Shown here piece by piece: positions 19,606 to 27,357 of a stretch of DNA of 64,000 bases. The position numbers and the translations under genes were made by a program. Position 1 is the stretch's first letter, and every line of letters begins with the position of its first letter. Below the pieces are notes generated by a model. That model made no database searches, was not told where the DNA came from, and saw only the letters and a list, made by a program, of their open reading frames with translations. The DNA is from REEB76 sp049698775 (GTDB lineage: Bacteria; Pseudomonadota; Gammaproteobacteria; Natronospirales; REEB76). Location: contig JBAVYM010000058.1 of NCBI GenBank assembly GCA_049698775.1, positions 1 to 64,000 of the forward strand. The letters run 5' to 3'.

Positions 19606-19893
19606 ATGACGTCAATCTATGTGGGCAATCTGCCCTTTACCGCTTCCGAAGAGGAAGTTCGTTCCAAGTTCGAGTCGTTCGGCACCGTGCATTCGGTGAA
19701 ACTGATCTCCGACCGTGAAACCGGCCGCCCACGCGGCTTTGCTTTCGTGGAAATGGATCAGGGCGCGGCTCAAAAAGCCATCCAGGATCTGAACGGCAAG
19801 GATATGGGCGGTCGTCCACTGCGCGTAAATGAAGCGCAGGAACGCCAGCCTCGCCAAGGCGGCGCTGGCGGCGGCCGCGGCGGCCGCTGGTAA
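19606..19893 (+). CDS. Small RRM RNA-binding protein with Gly-rich tail
   Basis: A 95-residue single RNA-recognition-motif protein. RNP2 is IYVGNL (4-9) and RNP1 is RGFAFVEM (43-50), with FTASEEEVRSKFESFG between them. The tail (QGGAGGGRGGRW) is Gly/Arg rich. Such bacterial RRM proteins resemble cyanobacterial Rbp and plant glycine-rich proteins and are often cold-induced; that role is not shown here. The 256 bp upstream of it contain no gene I can support. It is monocistronic, with a strong terminator right behind it. Confidence 0.92.
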   Translation: MTSIYVGNLPFTASEEEVRSKFESFGTVHSVKLISDRETGRPRGFAFVEMDQGAAQKAIQDLNGKDMGGRPLRVNEAQERQPRQGGAGGGRGGRW

Positions 19894-19914
19894 TCTCCCA
19901 GCCTCGATAATACC

Positions 19915-19951
19915 GACGCCCTCGCCTTTCCGGCGGGGGCGTCCGGTTTTT
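19915..19951 (+). terminator. Rho-independent terminator of the RRM gene
   Basis: A 12-bp stem, GACGCCCTCGCC (19915-19926) with GGCGGGGGCGTC (19932-19943), has one G-T wobble and a 5-nt loop. It is followed by CGGTTTTTG. It lies 22 bp after the RRM stop codon. Confidence 0.9.
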
Positions 19952-20159
19952 GATTCTTCGCCTCCCTGCCTGCCGGAAAAGCGGCGGGAACTCCTGATAT
20001 TTGTCACTTTCAGACAGCATCACCAGCCGCTATCATGCCTGCCCTTCACGCCTGCACGAACTGAACTTTGCGGGTACGTCCGGGTCTTCATGGACGGCCG
20101 CAAAATGCGCAAGCAACCGGTGCATGTGGCCGGAATTTTCAGCCAATAGAGGAATCAAC

Positions 20160-20858
20160 ATGGAAACATCCGCATTTGCCTGCCTGGGTAATATCTTCGT
20201 GGAACCGAAAAAGGCCCTCCAGGACATCCGTCCGCACGGCGGCTGGGCGTGGTACCCCCTGGTCATCACGCTCATCCTCACCACTGCCATGAGCGCCTGG
20301 TATTTCTCCACCGTGGACATAAGCTGGCTCGCGGACCAGACCCTCGCCCCGCTCGCCTCCAAATACAGCAGCGACCAGTTGGACGCCATGCGCGGCGGAT
20401 TTACTCGCAACCGCTTTCTGTTTGGCGCCACCGTGGGCGGGACGATCGTGATCCTGTTTATCTATTTGCTGCAGGCGCTGTACTTCTTTCTGGTGAGCAA
20501 ACTCGGCGGCTTTGAGGAGCAGTCCTACGGCAAGTGGTTCAGCTTTACCGTCTGGACCAGCTTCCCCATGGTGCTTTCAACCATCGCAACAGGCATCGCG
20601 TATCTGTTCGCCAGCCACCAGACCAGCTACTACGCGCTCGATGTGACTTCGCTCAATACCCTGCTGTTTCACCTGCCAATGAGCCACCCCTTGATGGGTG
20701 TGGCGGCGAGTGTGCGGCTGACCTGGTTCTGGACCTTGGCGCTGATGGTGCTCGGCTTTGCCCTGTGGACCCGGAAAAGTCTGGGTAAATCAGCCCTGAT
20801 TGTGCTGATTCCATGGGTATTGATTTACGTCCTCTGGATCGTGATCAAACTCGCCTGA
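20160..20858 (+). CDS. Yip1-family inner-membrane protein
   Basis: A 232-residue multi-pass membrane protein from ATG 20160, with AGAGGA placed 6 nt upstream. About five hydrophobic segments are visible (WYPLVITLILTTAMSAWYF, GTIVILFIYLLQALYFFLV, WTSFPMVLSTIATGIAYLF, WFWTLALMVLGFALW, ALIVLIPWVLIYVLWIVI). The N-terminal VEPKKALQDIRPHGGW followed by membrane helices fits the bacterial Yip1/YIP1 domain family. In many proteobacteria such a gene precedes a MacA/MacB-like exporter operon, as here. Its molecular role is unknown. Confidence 0.8.
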   Translation: METSAFACLGNIFVEPKKALQDIRPHGGWAWYPLVITLILTTAMSAWYFSTVDISWLADQTLAPLASKYSSDQLDAMRGGFTRNRFLFGATVGGTIVILFIYLLQALYFFLVSKLGGFEEQSYGKWFSFTVWTSFPMVLSTIATGIAYLFASHQTSYYALDVTSLNTLLFHLPMSHPLMGVAASVRLTWFWTLALMVLGFALWTRKSLGKSALIVLIPWVLIYVLWIVIKLA

Positions 20859-20889
20859 TACCGGTCAATGCAAAACCCGCCACCCGGGC

Positions 20890-20928
20890 TTGTAAAGTCA
20901 AATATAGCTGTTATACTTACATATAACA
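20890..20928 (+). promoter_or_regulatory. Putative promoter with overlapping operator palindrome for the ABC export operon
   Basis: A perfect inverted repeat, TGTTATA (20909-20915) and TATAACA (20922-20928) with a 6-nt spacer, lies just upstream of the MacA-like gene. It overlaps a plausible sigma-70 promoter, TTGTAA (20890-20895), 16 nt, TATACT (20912-20917). A dimeric repressor bound here would block transcription. No regulator gene is adjacent, so the binding protein is unknown. Confidence 0.5.
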
Positions 20929-20949
20929 CCAACACAAGTGGAGATTGGC

Positions 20950-22188
20950 ATGCGGCAGAAACGCAAACTTTGGATCACCCTGGCCATCATCGCCGGCATC
21001 ATCATCCTGGTGCTCATTAGCCGCCTCGCGGGTCATGGCGACACGCAGAAAGTGGAGGTGGCCAAGGTGGAAGCCCGCACCATCAACAGTTCCATCCTGG
21101 CCTCGGGCCAGCTCATCTATCTCAATCCGGTGGAATTGAAGCCCGAGATCATCGGCAAAATTACCGAAATCCCGGTGGTGGAAGGTCAGATGGTCAAGAA
21201 CAACCAAGTGGTGCTGCGCATAGATCCGACACTATACCAAGCGGCGGTGGCCCAAGCCGAGGCAGGCGTACAGCAGGCCAATATCGCCATCGAAAGCCAG
21301 AAGCTCAGCATCTCCAACCTGCAACTGCAATGGAACCGCCAGCAGGCGCTCTTCAAGCAGCATCTGGTGGATGCCAACAGCTTTGACCAGCTTACCAATC
21401 AGTTGGCCATCGCCAAGGTGCAACTCGATTCCCAGAAGGAAGCCTTGCGCATCGCCCAGGCGCAGTTGAACCAGGCACAGCAGAATCTTTCCAAGACCGT
21501 GATCCGTTCTCCGATTGACGGCATGGTCACCAGCCTGCCGGTGAAAGTGGGCGAGACGGTCATCACCGGCACCAACATCCCCGGCTCCACACTCATGGAA
21601 ATCGCCGATCCCGCCGAGGTGCTGGCCGACGTGCAGGTGGACGAGGCTGACATCGCCAACCTGAAACTCGGCGAGGATGCCGACATCAACGCCGTGTCCT
21701 ACCCTAACGATACCTTCCACGGTAAAGTGCAATTCATCGCCGCGTCGGTCACCGACAACAGCACCAGCACCTCGACCACTACCACCGCCCAGCAAGGCGT
21801 GACTTTCGAGGTAAAAATCGGACTCACCGATCAGAAACTGCCACGGGTACGGCCCGGCATGAGCTGTCGTGCGGAGATTTACACCCAGAGCACGTCCAAT
21901 GCCATCGCCGTGCCCTTGCAAGCCGTGTTGTACGCCAACAACCCCAACTCCAAGAGCCTGGAGCCGACGTCCGGCGCCTATGTGTATGTGATGCAGGACG
22001 GCAAAGCCCACAAGGTGGATGTGACCACCGGCGTGTCCAGCGACACCTACCAGGAAATCGTTTCCGGGATCAAAGTCGGCGAGACCGTCATCACCGGCCC
22101 CTATACCACTTTGCACGCCCTCAGCGAGGGCGCCAAGGTGTCAGTGCTCCCGCCGGACAACAGCAAGGCGCAGAAGAAGCCGTCATGA
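20950..22188 (+). CDS. Periplasmic adaptor (MacA/HlyD family) of ABC exporter
   Basis: A 412-residue membrane-fusion protein. ATG 20950 is favoured over GTG 20938 because GGAG lies 6 nt before it. One N-terminal transmembrane anchor (LWITLAIIAGIIILVLI) is followed by the barrel-sandwich half GKITEIPVVEGQMVKNNQVVLRID, a long alpha-hairpin (about residues 95-175, Gln/Ala rich), the second lipoyl half VIRSPIDGMVTSLPVKVGETV, and beta-barrel and membrane-proximal domains. It links the inner-membrane ABC permeases to a TolC-like outer-membrane channel, which is not encoded nearby. The stop overlaps the ATPase start (ATGA). Confidence 0.92.
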   Translation: MRQKRKLWITLAIIAGIIILVLISRLAGHGDTQKVEVAKVEARTINSSILASGQLIYLNPVELKPEIIGKITEIPVVEGQMVKNNQVVLRIDPTLYQAAVAQAEAGVQQANIAIESQKLSISNLQLQWNRQQALFKQHLVDANSFDQLTNQLAIAKVQLDSQKEALRIAQAQLNQAQQNLSKTVIRSPIDGMVTSLPVKVGETVITGTNIPGSTLMEIADPAEVLADVQVDEADIANLKLGEDADINAVSYPNDTFHGKVQFIAASVTDNSTSTSTTTTAQQGVTFEVKIGLTDQKLPRVRPGMSCRAEIYTQSTSNAIAVPLQAVLYANNPNSKSLEPTSGAYVYVMQDGKAHKVDVTTGVSSDTYQEIVSGIKVGETVITGPYTTLHALSEGAKVSVLPPDNSKAQKKPS

Positions 22189-22913
22189 GCGGCGAGCCGA
22201 TACTGGAGCTGCGCCAAGTCAGCAAGCAATACGTGATGGGCGAGGCCACCCTCGACGCCCTCAAGGACGTGAACCTGAGCATTGACCGCAACGAGTACGT
22301 GGCCTTCATCGGGCCATCAGGTTCGGGCAAGTCCACGCTCATGAACATCGTCGGCTGCCTCGACAAGCCGAGCGGCGGCGAATACATCCTGAACGGCACG
22401 CCGGTAGCGCAACTCGACGACAATGCATTGGCCCGCATCCGCAACCGCGAGATCGGTTTCATTTTTCAGAACTTCAACCTGCTGGGCCGCGCCAACGCCC
22501 TGCATAACGTCATGCAGCCGCTCATCTACCGCGGCGTCGCCCTGGCGGAACGCAAGCACCTGGCCACGGAAGCCTTACGCAGTGTGGGTTTGAGCGACCG
22601 ATTGCACCACCTGCCCAACCAGCTCTCGGGCGGCCAGCGCCAGCGTGTGGCCATTGCCCGTGCGCTGGTCGGCAAGCCATCCATTCTTTTGGCGGACGAA
22701 CCTACCGGCAACCTGGATTCCAGCACCAGCCGCGATGTCATGACGATGTTCGACGAACTGCACAAGCACGGCCACACCATCATCGTCGTGACCCATGATC
22801 AGAACATTGCTAATCACTGCCGGCGCGTGATCCGCATCATGGACGGCACGATCCTGAGCGATACCTTGAATGGCGAACACGGCGAGCGCGTGGAGGCTCT
22901 GCGCCGTGTATAA
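22185..22913 (+). CDS. ABC transporter ATPase (MacB/LolD subfamily)
   Basis: A 242-residue nucleotide-binding protein. Walker A is GPSGSGKST (43-51), the Q-loop is in FIFQNFNLL, the signature is LSGGQ (147-151), Walker B is ILLADEP (167-173), and the D-loop GNLDSS and switch His in VVTHDQ follow. The subfamily powers MacB-type permeases by mechanotransmission. The gene overlaps the adaptor gene by 4 bp and the first permease by 8 bp, so stoichiometric coupled translation is likely. It is a separate polypeptide, unlike E. coli MacB, where ATPase and permease are fused. Confidence 0.95.
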   Translation: MSGEPILELRQVSKQYVMGEATLDALKDVNLSIDRNEYVAFIGPSGSGKSTLMNIVGCLDKPSGGEYILNGTPVAQLDDNALARIRNREIGFIFQNFNLLGRANALHNVMQPLIYRGVALAERKHLATEALRSVGLSDRLHHLPNQLSGGQRQRVAIARALVGKPSILLADEPTGNLDSSTSRDVMTMFDELHKHGHTIIVVTHDQNIANHCRRVIRIMDGTILSDTLNGEHGERVEALRRV

Positions 22914-24135
22914 CCTGGTGGAAAGCCTGCGCTCTGCTTTCCAGGCCATCCGTGCCCACAAGCTGCGCAGTTTCCTGACCATGCTGGGTATTGTCATCGG
23001 CGTCATGGCGGTGATCGCCGTGGTGTCCCTCATCCAGGGCTTCAGCCGCTCCGTGACCACCACCTTCAACACCCTCGGAGCCAACGGCCTCACAATTTAT
23101 TCTTATGAGACGAATGAAGACTACTTTTCCGGCAAGGTCGTCAAGGTCACACCGGACGATCTGTTGACGATCCAACATGATGTTCCCGGTATTAGCGACA
23201 TTACCCCAGTGCTCCCGCTTTCGGATTTTGGCTCGACTGCCATTCAATATAGCAACACCGCTGCCAATACCAATGTCTCCGGCACTACCGCCGCCTATGC
23301 CGAAGATTCTCCCTACTACCCGGTGCAGGGACGTTTCATTACGCCCGGTGATGATCTGGCTCACCGGCGTGTGGCCGTTATCGGCCAGACCATCATCGCC
23401 AATCTCAACCTGCCCGAAAATCCGGTCGGCAAATACATCGAGGTTTCCGGTCAATGGTTCCGGATCATTGGTGTGCTCAACAAACTGGGTTCGATTCTGG
23501 GCAACGACCAAGACGACCAGATTCTGATTCCGTACGGTACTGCCCATAGTATGCTGGGCGCCGCCACCGTGCCGGACATCCAGATCAACCTGAATGTGAA
23601 TGACATCAAGGACATAGACAGCGTGCAGGCTCGTATCACGCGGATACTGCGCCTCAATCACCACCTCAAACCCGGTCAGGATGACGATTTCAAAGTACAA
23701 ACTTCCTCGCAATTCCAGAACTCCCTGACTGGCATATTGTCTTCAATCACTTTGATCCTCGCCGCCATTGTCGGCATCTCGCTCCTGGTCGGCGGGATCG
23801 GCATCATGAACATCATGCTGGTATCGGTCACGGAGCGCACCCGCGAGATCGGCATCTGCAAGAGCCTGGGTGCGCGGCGCCGCGACATCCTGCTGCAGTT
23901 CCTCATCGAAGCGGTAACACTCTCGCTCATCGGCGGCGTTATCGGTCTGCTGCTCGGTTACGGCATCGGCATGTTGGTAGCGCACCTGGTGCCCCAGTTC
24001 CTGGGCGCACACGTGCCCTTGTGGGCAGTGGTGTTGGCTTTTTGTTTCTCGGGCGGTGTGGGTATCATCTTTGGTATTGCACCCGCCGCGAAGGCCGCAT
24101 CTCTCAACCCCATTGACGCCCTGCGTTACGAATAG
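22906..24135 (+). CDS. MacB-like ABC permease, copy 1 (FtsX/DUF214 fold)
   Basis: About 409 residues. GTG 22906 is chosen because GGAGG lies 9 nt upstream and it aligns with the start of the downstream paralogue. The architecture is an N-terminal helix RSFLTMLGIVIGVMAVIAVVSLIQGF, a large periplasmic MacB_PCD domain, and three C-terminal helices (ILAAIVGISLLVGGIGIMNIMLVSV, then GVIGLLLGYGIGMLVAHL and VVLAFCFSGGVGIIFGIAPA). VTERTREIGICKSLGARRRDIL is the conserved FtsX-type cytoplasmic loop. It is strongly similar along its length to the next gene. Confidence 0.92.
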   Translation: MYNLVESLRSAFQAIRAHKLRSFLTMLGIVIGVMAVIAVVSLIQGFSRSVTTTFNTLGANGLTIYSYETNEDYFSGKVVKVTPDDLLTIQHDVPGISDITPVLPLSDFGSTAIQYSNTAANTNVSGTTAAYAEDSPYYPVQGRFITPGDDLAHRRVAVIGQTIIANLNLPENPVGKYIEVSGQWFRIIGVLNKLGSILGNDQDDQILIPYGTAHSMLGAATVPDIQINLNVNDIKDIDSVQARITRILRLNHHLKPGQDDDFKVQTSSQFQNSLTGILSSITLILAAIVGISLLVGGIGIMNIMLVSVTERTREIGICKSLGARRRDILLQFLIEAVTLSLIGGVIGLLLGYGIGMLVAHLVPQFLGAHVPLWAVVLAFCFSGGVGIIFGIAPAAKAASLNPIDALRYE

Positions 24136-24143
24136 GCCCACGC

Positions 24144-25370
24144 ATGTTCATGCTCTTGGAAAGTCTGAGTTCCGCCCTCCGGGCCATCCGTGCGCACGCG
24201 CTGCGCAGCTTTCTGACCATGCTGGGTATCGTCATCGGGGTCATGGCCGTCATTGCCGTCGTGTCCCTCATCCAGGGCTTCAGCAATTCTGTCACCAGCA
24301 TGTTCAGTGGCATGGGCACCAATACGCTCACCATCCAGAGCTACCTGCCCCGCAAGGACCGCCTGGCCGGCAAGATTGCAAAGATTACGCCCGATGATCT
24401 GCTGGCCATCCAGCACGACGTGACCGGAATCAGCGGACTCAGCCCGGTACTGCCCATGGGCAGATTCGGCGGTCAAGTGAAATACCGAAATCAAGCCACG
24501 AGCAGCATCATTCGTGGCACCACGCCGAGCTACGCGCTCAACAATGGCCAATACCCGGATTCGGGGCGTTTCATCACACCTGAAGATGACCTGCGCCATC
24601 ACCACATCGCGGTGGCCGGCGTGAGTTTGGTCAAGAAATTGCACCTGCCTGCTAACCCCATCGGACAATTCATCCAGATATCGGGCCAGTGGTTCAAAAT
24701 AGTGGGCGTGTTGCACCCATTGGGCCAGATCCTGGGTTTCGACCAGGATAACCGCGTCCTCATACCGTACGGGACTGCCCGCAGCCTGCTGGGTGCGGCA
24801 GTCGTGCCCAATATCCAGATTGAATTGAAGATCAATGACACCGCACAGATAGATACGATCACCGCCCGCATCACGCAAGTATTGCGCCGCCAGCATCACT
24901 TGAAAGCGGGGCAGGACAATGATTTTAAGATACAAACCGCTTCGCAACTACTCGGCACGTTCACGACTATTTTCAACTCCATCACCCTGATCCTGGGTGG
25001 CATCGTAGCCATCTCGTTGCTGGTGGGTGGCATCGGCATCATGAATATCATGCTGGTGTCAGTCACGGAGCGCACTCGCGAGATCGGCATCTACAAGAGT
25101 CTGGGAGCGCGCCGCCAGGATATTCTCTTGCAGTTCCTGATTGAGGCCGTCACTCTGGCCGTCATCGGCGGCATTATTGGTATCTTGCTGGGCTACGGCA
25201 TCGGCATACTGGTCGCGCACGCGGTACCCGCCTTCCGCGGCGCCTACGTGCCTTGGTGGGCGGTGGTTCTATCGTTCGGCTTCTCCGGCGGCGTCGGCGT
25301 TATCTTCGGCATCGCGCCCGCCGCCAAGGCCGCGGCCCTGGATCCCATCGAAGCCTTGCGCTACGAATAA
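24144..25370 (+). CDS. MacB-like ABC permease, copy 2 (tandem paralogue)
   Basis: A 408-residue protein with the same four-helix plus periplasmic MacB_PCD layout as the preceding gene, which ends 8 bp upstream. The membrane segments are almost identical between copies (SFLTMLGIVIGVMAVIAVVS in both), while the periplasmic domains differ more. The two probably form a heterodimeric permease served by the single ATPase. The conserved loop is VTERTREIGIYKSLGARRQDIL. Substrate is unknown; MacB-like systems export peptides, lipoproteins or antibiotics. Confidence 0.92.
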   Translation: MFMLLESLSSALRAIRAHALRSFLTMLGIVIGVMAVIAVVSLIQGFSNSVTSMFSGMGTNTLTIQSYLPRKDRLAGKIAKITPDDLLAIQHDVTGISGLSPVLPMGRFGGQVKYRNQATSSIIRGTTPSYALNNGQYPDSGRFITPEDDLRHHHIAVAGVSLVKKLHLPANPIGQFIQISGQWFKIVGVLHPLGQILGFDQDNRVLIPYGTARSLLGAAVVPNIQIELKINDTAQIDTITARITQVLRRQHHLKAGQDNDFKIQTASQLLGTFTTIFNSITLILGGIVAISLLVGGIGIMNIMLVSVTERTREIGIYKSLGARRQDILLQFLIEAVTLAVIGGIIGILLGYGIGILVAHAVPAFRGAYVPWWAVVLSFGFSGGVGVIFGIAPAAKAAALDPIEALRYE

Positions 25371-25422
25371 CCGCTCCGGGCCGCTAAGATAGGCCTGACA
25401 ATCCGTCACACCGGGGCGGTTC

Positions 25423-26172
25423 ATGACTTCAACAAAAACTCCCACGCTGGTGGCGCACCGGGGCTGGCCGGCGCGCTATCCGGAAAACACCCTGGAAGGT
25501 TTCGCCGCCGCCGTCCGCGTCGGCGCGCGCTGGCTCGAATGCGACGTGCAACTGAGCGCCGACGGCGTGCCGTTCGTTTCCCACGATGTGTCACTCAAGC
25601 GCACTGCCGGCATTGACCGTGACATCACGGATATGAGCGCGGCGGAACTTGGTATAGTCAGCGTAGGCGAACGCACACGTTTCGGCGTGCGTTATGCAGA
25701 TATCAAATTGCCGTCGCTGGCGGCCCTCATCACCTGGCTGAGTACACAACCAGGCGTAACATTGTTTGTTGAAATCAAACGTCAGAGCCTGCGCCATCAT
25801 GGCGTCGAATTGGTTGTCGGAAAAATACTGCACGCACTCCAGCCTGCGTTTGAACAGTGCATTGTGATTTCATTTGACCATGCGTGTCTTGCTCTCGCGC
25901 GCCAACACGGTGCGTCTGCCATCGGCTGGGCCGTGGAGGCCGCCAACGATGATAGCCGCCATATAGCGGATACGCTGCAACCGGATTATATGTTCACGGA
26001 TGAAAAATTGTTTATCGCGATGCACGCTGCCCTGCTCGGCCGCTGGCAATGGATTGCGTATCACACCGAAGATGCCGAACGCGCCCTGGAGTTGGCGCAT
26101 CAGGGCGCAGCCTTCATTGAAACCAATGACATCGGCGCCATGCTGAAGTCACCGCAATTCGCATCGGCATGA
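25423..26172 (+). CDS. Glycerophosphodiester phosphodiesterase (GDPD/UgpQ-like)
   Basis: A 249-residue TIM-barrel enzyme that hydrolyses deacylated phospholipids (glycerophosphodiesters) to sn-glycerol-3-phosphate and an alcohol. The catalytic signature is at the N-terminus: LVAHRGWPARYPENTLEGF, then the metal ligands WLECDVQLSADGVPFVSHD. FVEIKR and the C-terminal DYMFTDEK and FIETNDIG strands follow. There is no signal peptide, so it acts in the cytoplasm like UgpQ. It is the first gene of a three-gene operon; its stop codon overlaps the dehydrogenase start (ATGA). Confidence 0.92.
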   Translation: MTSTKTPTLVAHRGWPARYPENTLEGFAAAVRVGARWLECDVQLSADGVPFVSHDVSLKRTAGIDRDITDMSAAELGIVSVGERTRFGVRYADIKLPSLAALITWLSTQPGVTLFVEIKRQSLRHHGVELVVGKILHALQPAFEQCIVISFDHACLALARQHGASAIGWAVEAANDDSRHIADTLQPDYMFTDEKLFIAMHAALLGRWQWIAYHTEDAERALELAHQGAAFIETNDIGAMLKSPQFASA

Positions 26173-27344
26173 ACACGAATTTTGACTTGGTCATTGTCGG
26201 CGCTGGCATCCACGGTGCCGGGATTGCCCAGGCGGCGTCCGCCGCCGGTCATTCAGTGCTGGTACTGGAACAGCAAGGCGTCGCCGCCGGCACTTCCAGC
26301 CGCTCCAGCAAACTGATCCACGGCGGCCTGCGCTATCTCGAACAATTCGATCTGCGGCTGGTGCGGGAATGCCTGCGGGAACGGGAACTGCTGCTCAGGC
26401 TCGCGCCACAACTGGTGCATCTCACGCCCTTTTACATCCCCGTGTACCAACACACGCGCCGCCGTCCGTGGCAGGTACGCGCGGGCCTGAGTTTGTACGC
26501 GCTGCTCGGCGGGCTGCACGCTCACGCACGTTTCCATGTACTGGCGCGCGATCGCTGGCGCCAACTCGATGGCTTGTGGCGCGATGGGCTGCAGACGGTA
26601 TTTCAGTACTGGGACGCGCAAACTGATGATGCTGCCCTGACTCGAGCCGTCATGGCCTCGGCCCAGGGTTTGGGTACCGAACTATGCCTACCGGCGACAT
26701 TCGAGCAGGCGCAACTCGACGACAACGGCTGTGAAGTCGCCTTCACACATAACAGCATTTCGCGAAGTGTGTACACCAAGGTGTTGGTGAATGCCGCCGG
26801 TCCCTGGGTTAATCGCGTGGCCGCTGGTATTCAGCCTGTCATGCCGGAACCTGCGATTGATTTGATTCAGGGCACGCACATCATTCTCGATGCTGCTATT
26901 GTGAACAGCATTTTTTATGTTGAAGCGCCTCAGGACGGCCGTGCCATCTTCATCATGCCTTGGCACGATCACACAACGCTGGTCGGCACCACGGAAACGC
27001 GCTTCGCCGGCAATGATCCTGCGCAAGTCAAGCCGCTGCCGCAAGAGCAGCATTACTTGCTGGAAGTGCTGCAGCGTTATTTCCCTGAAGCGCACGCCAC
27101 CGTCAGCGCAAGTTTCGCGGGTGTACGGGTGCTACCGGCAGGCCCGGCCCGCGCCTTCCGGCGTTCCCGGGAAATCCTGTTTGTCACCGACCGGCGGCGG
27201 CATCCGAGAGTGCTGGGCGTGTACGGCGGCAAGCTCACATCCTATCGTGCGGATGCGCAGCAAGCGCTGCGGCATCTGTCAGATGCCCTGCCGGCGCGCC
27301 GGTCCGTCGCTGACACGCGCAGGCTGCCGCTGGAACCGGCTTGA
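26169..27344 (+). CDS. FAD-dependent glycerol-3-phosphate dehydrogenase (GlpD-like, short form)
   Basis: 391 residues. The N-terminal dinucleotide-binding motif is VIVGAGIHGAGIAQAASAAG, followed by GTSSRSSKLIHGGLRYLEQFDLRLVRE, highly typical of GlpD. NAAGPWVN, IMPWHDHTTLVGTTE and VLGVYGGKLTSYR also match. E. coli GlpD is about 500 residues; this one lacks the C-terminal helical (DAO_C) domain and ends shortly after GGKLTSYR. It should oxidise glycerol-3-phosphate to DHAP and pass electrons to quinone. It is coupled to the phosphodiesterase gene by a 4-bp overlap. Confidence 0.88.
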   Translation: MNTNFDLVIVGAGIHGAGIAQAASAAGHSVLVLEQQGVAAGTSSRSSKLIHGGLRYLEQFDLRLVRECLRERELLLRLAPQLVHLTPFYIPVYQHTRRRPWQVRAGLSLYALLGGLHAHARFHVLARDRWRQLDGLWRDGLQTVFQYWDAQTDDAALTRAVMASAQGLGTELCLPATFEQAQLDDNGCEVAFTHNSISRSVYTKVLVNAAGPWVNRVAAGIQPVMPEPAIDLIQGTHIILDAAIVNSIFYVEAPQDGRAIFIMPWHDHTTLVGTTETRFAGNDPAQVKPLPQEQHYLLEVLQRYFPEAHATVSASFAGVRVLPAGPARAFRRSREILFVTDRRRHPRVLGVYGGKLTSYRADAQQALRHLSDALPARRSVADTRRLPLEPA

Positions 27345-27357
27345 CGCCACTTCACGC

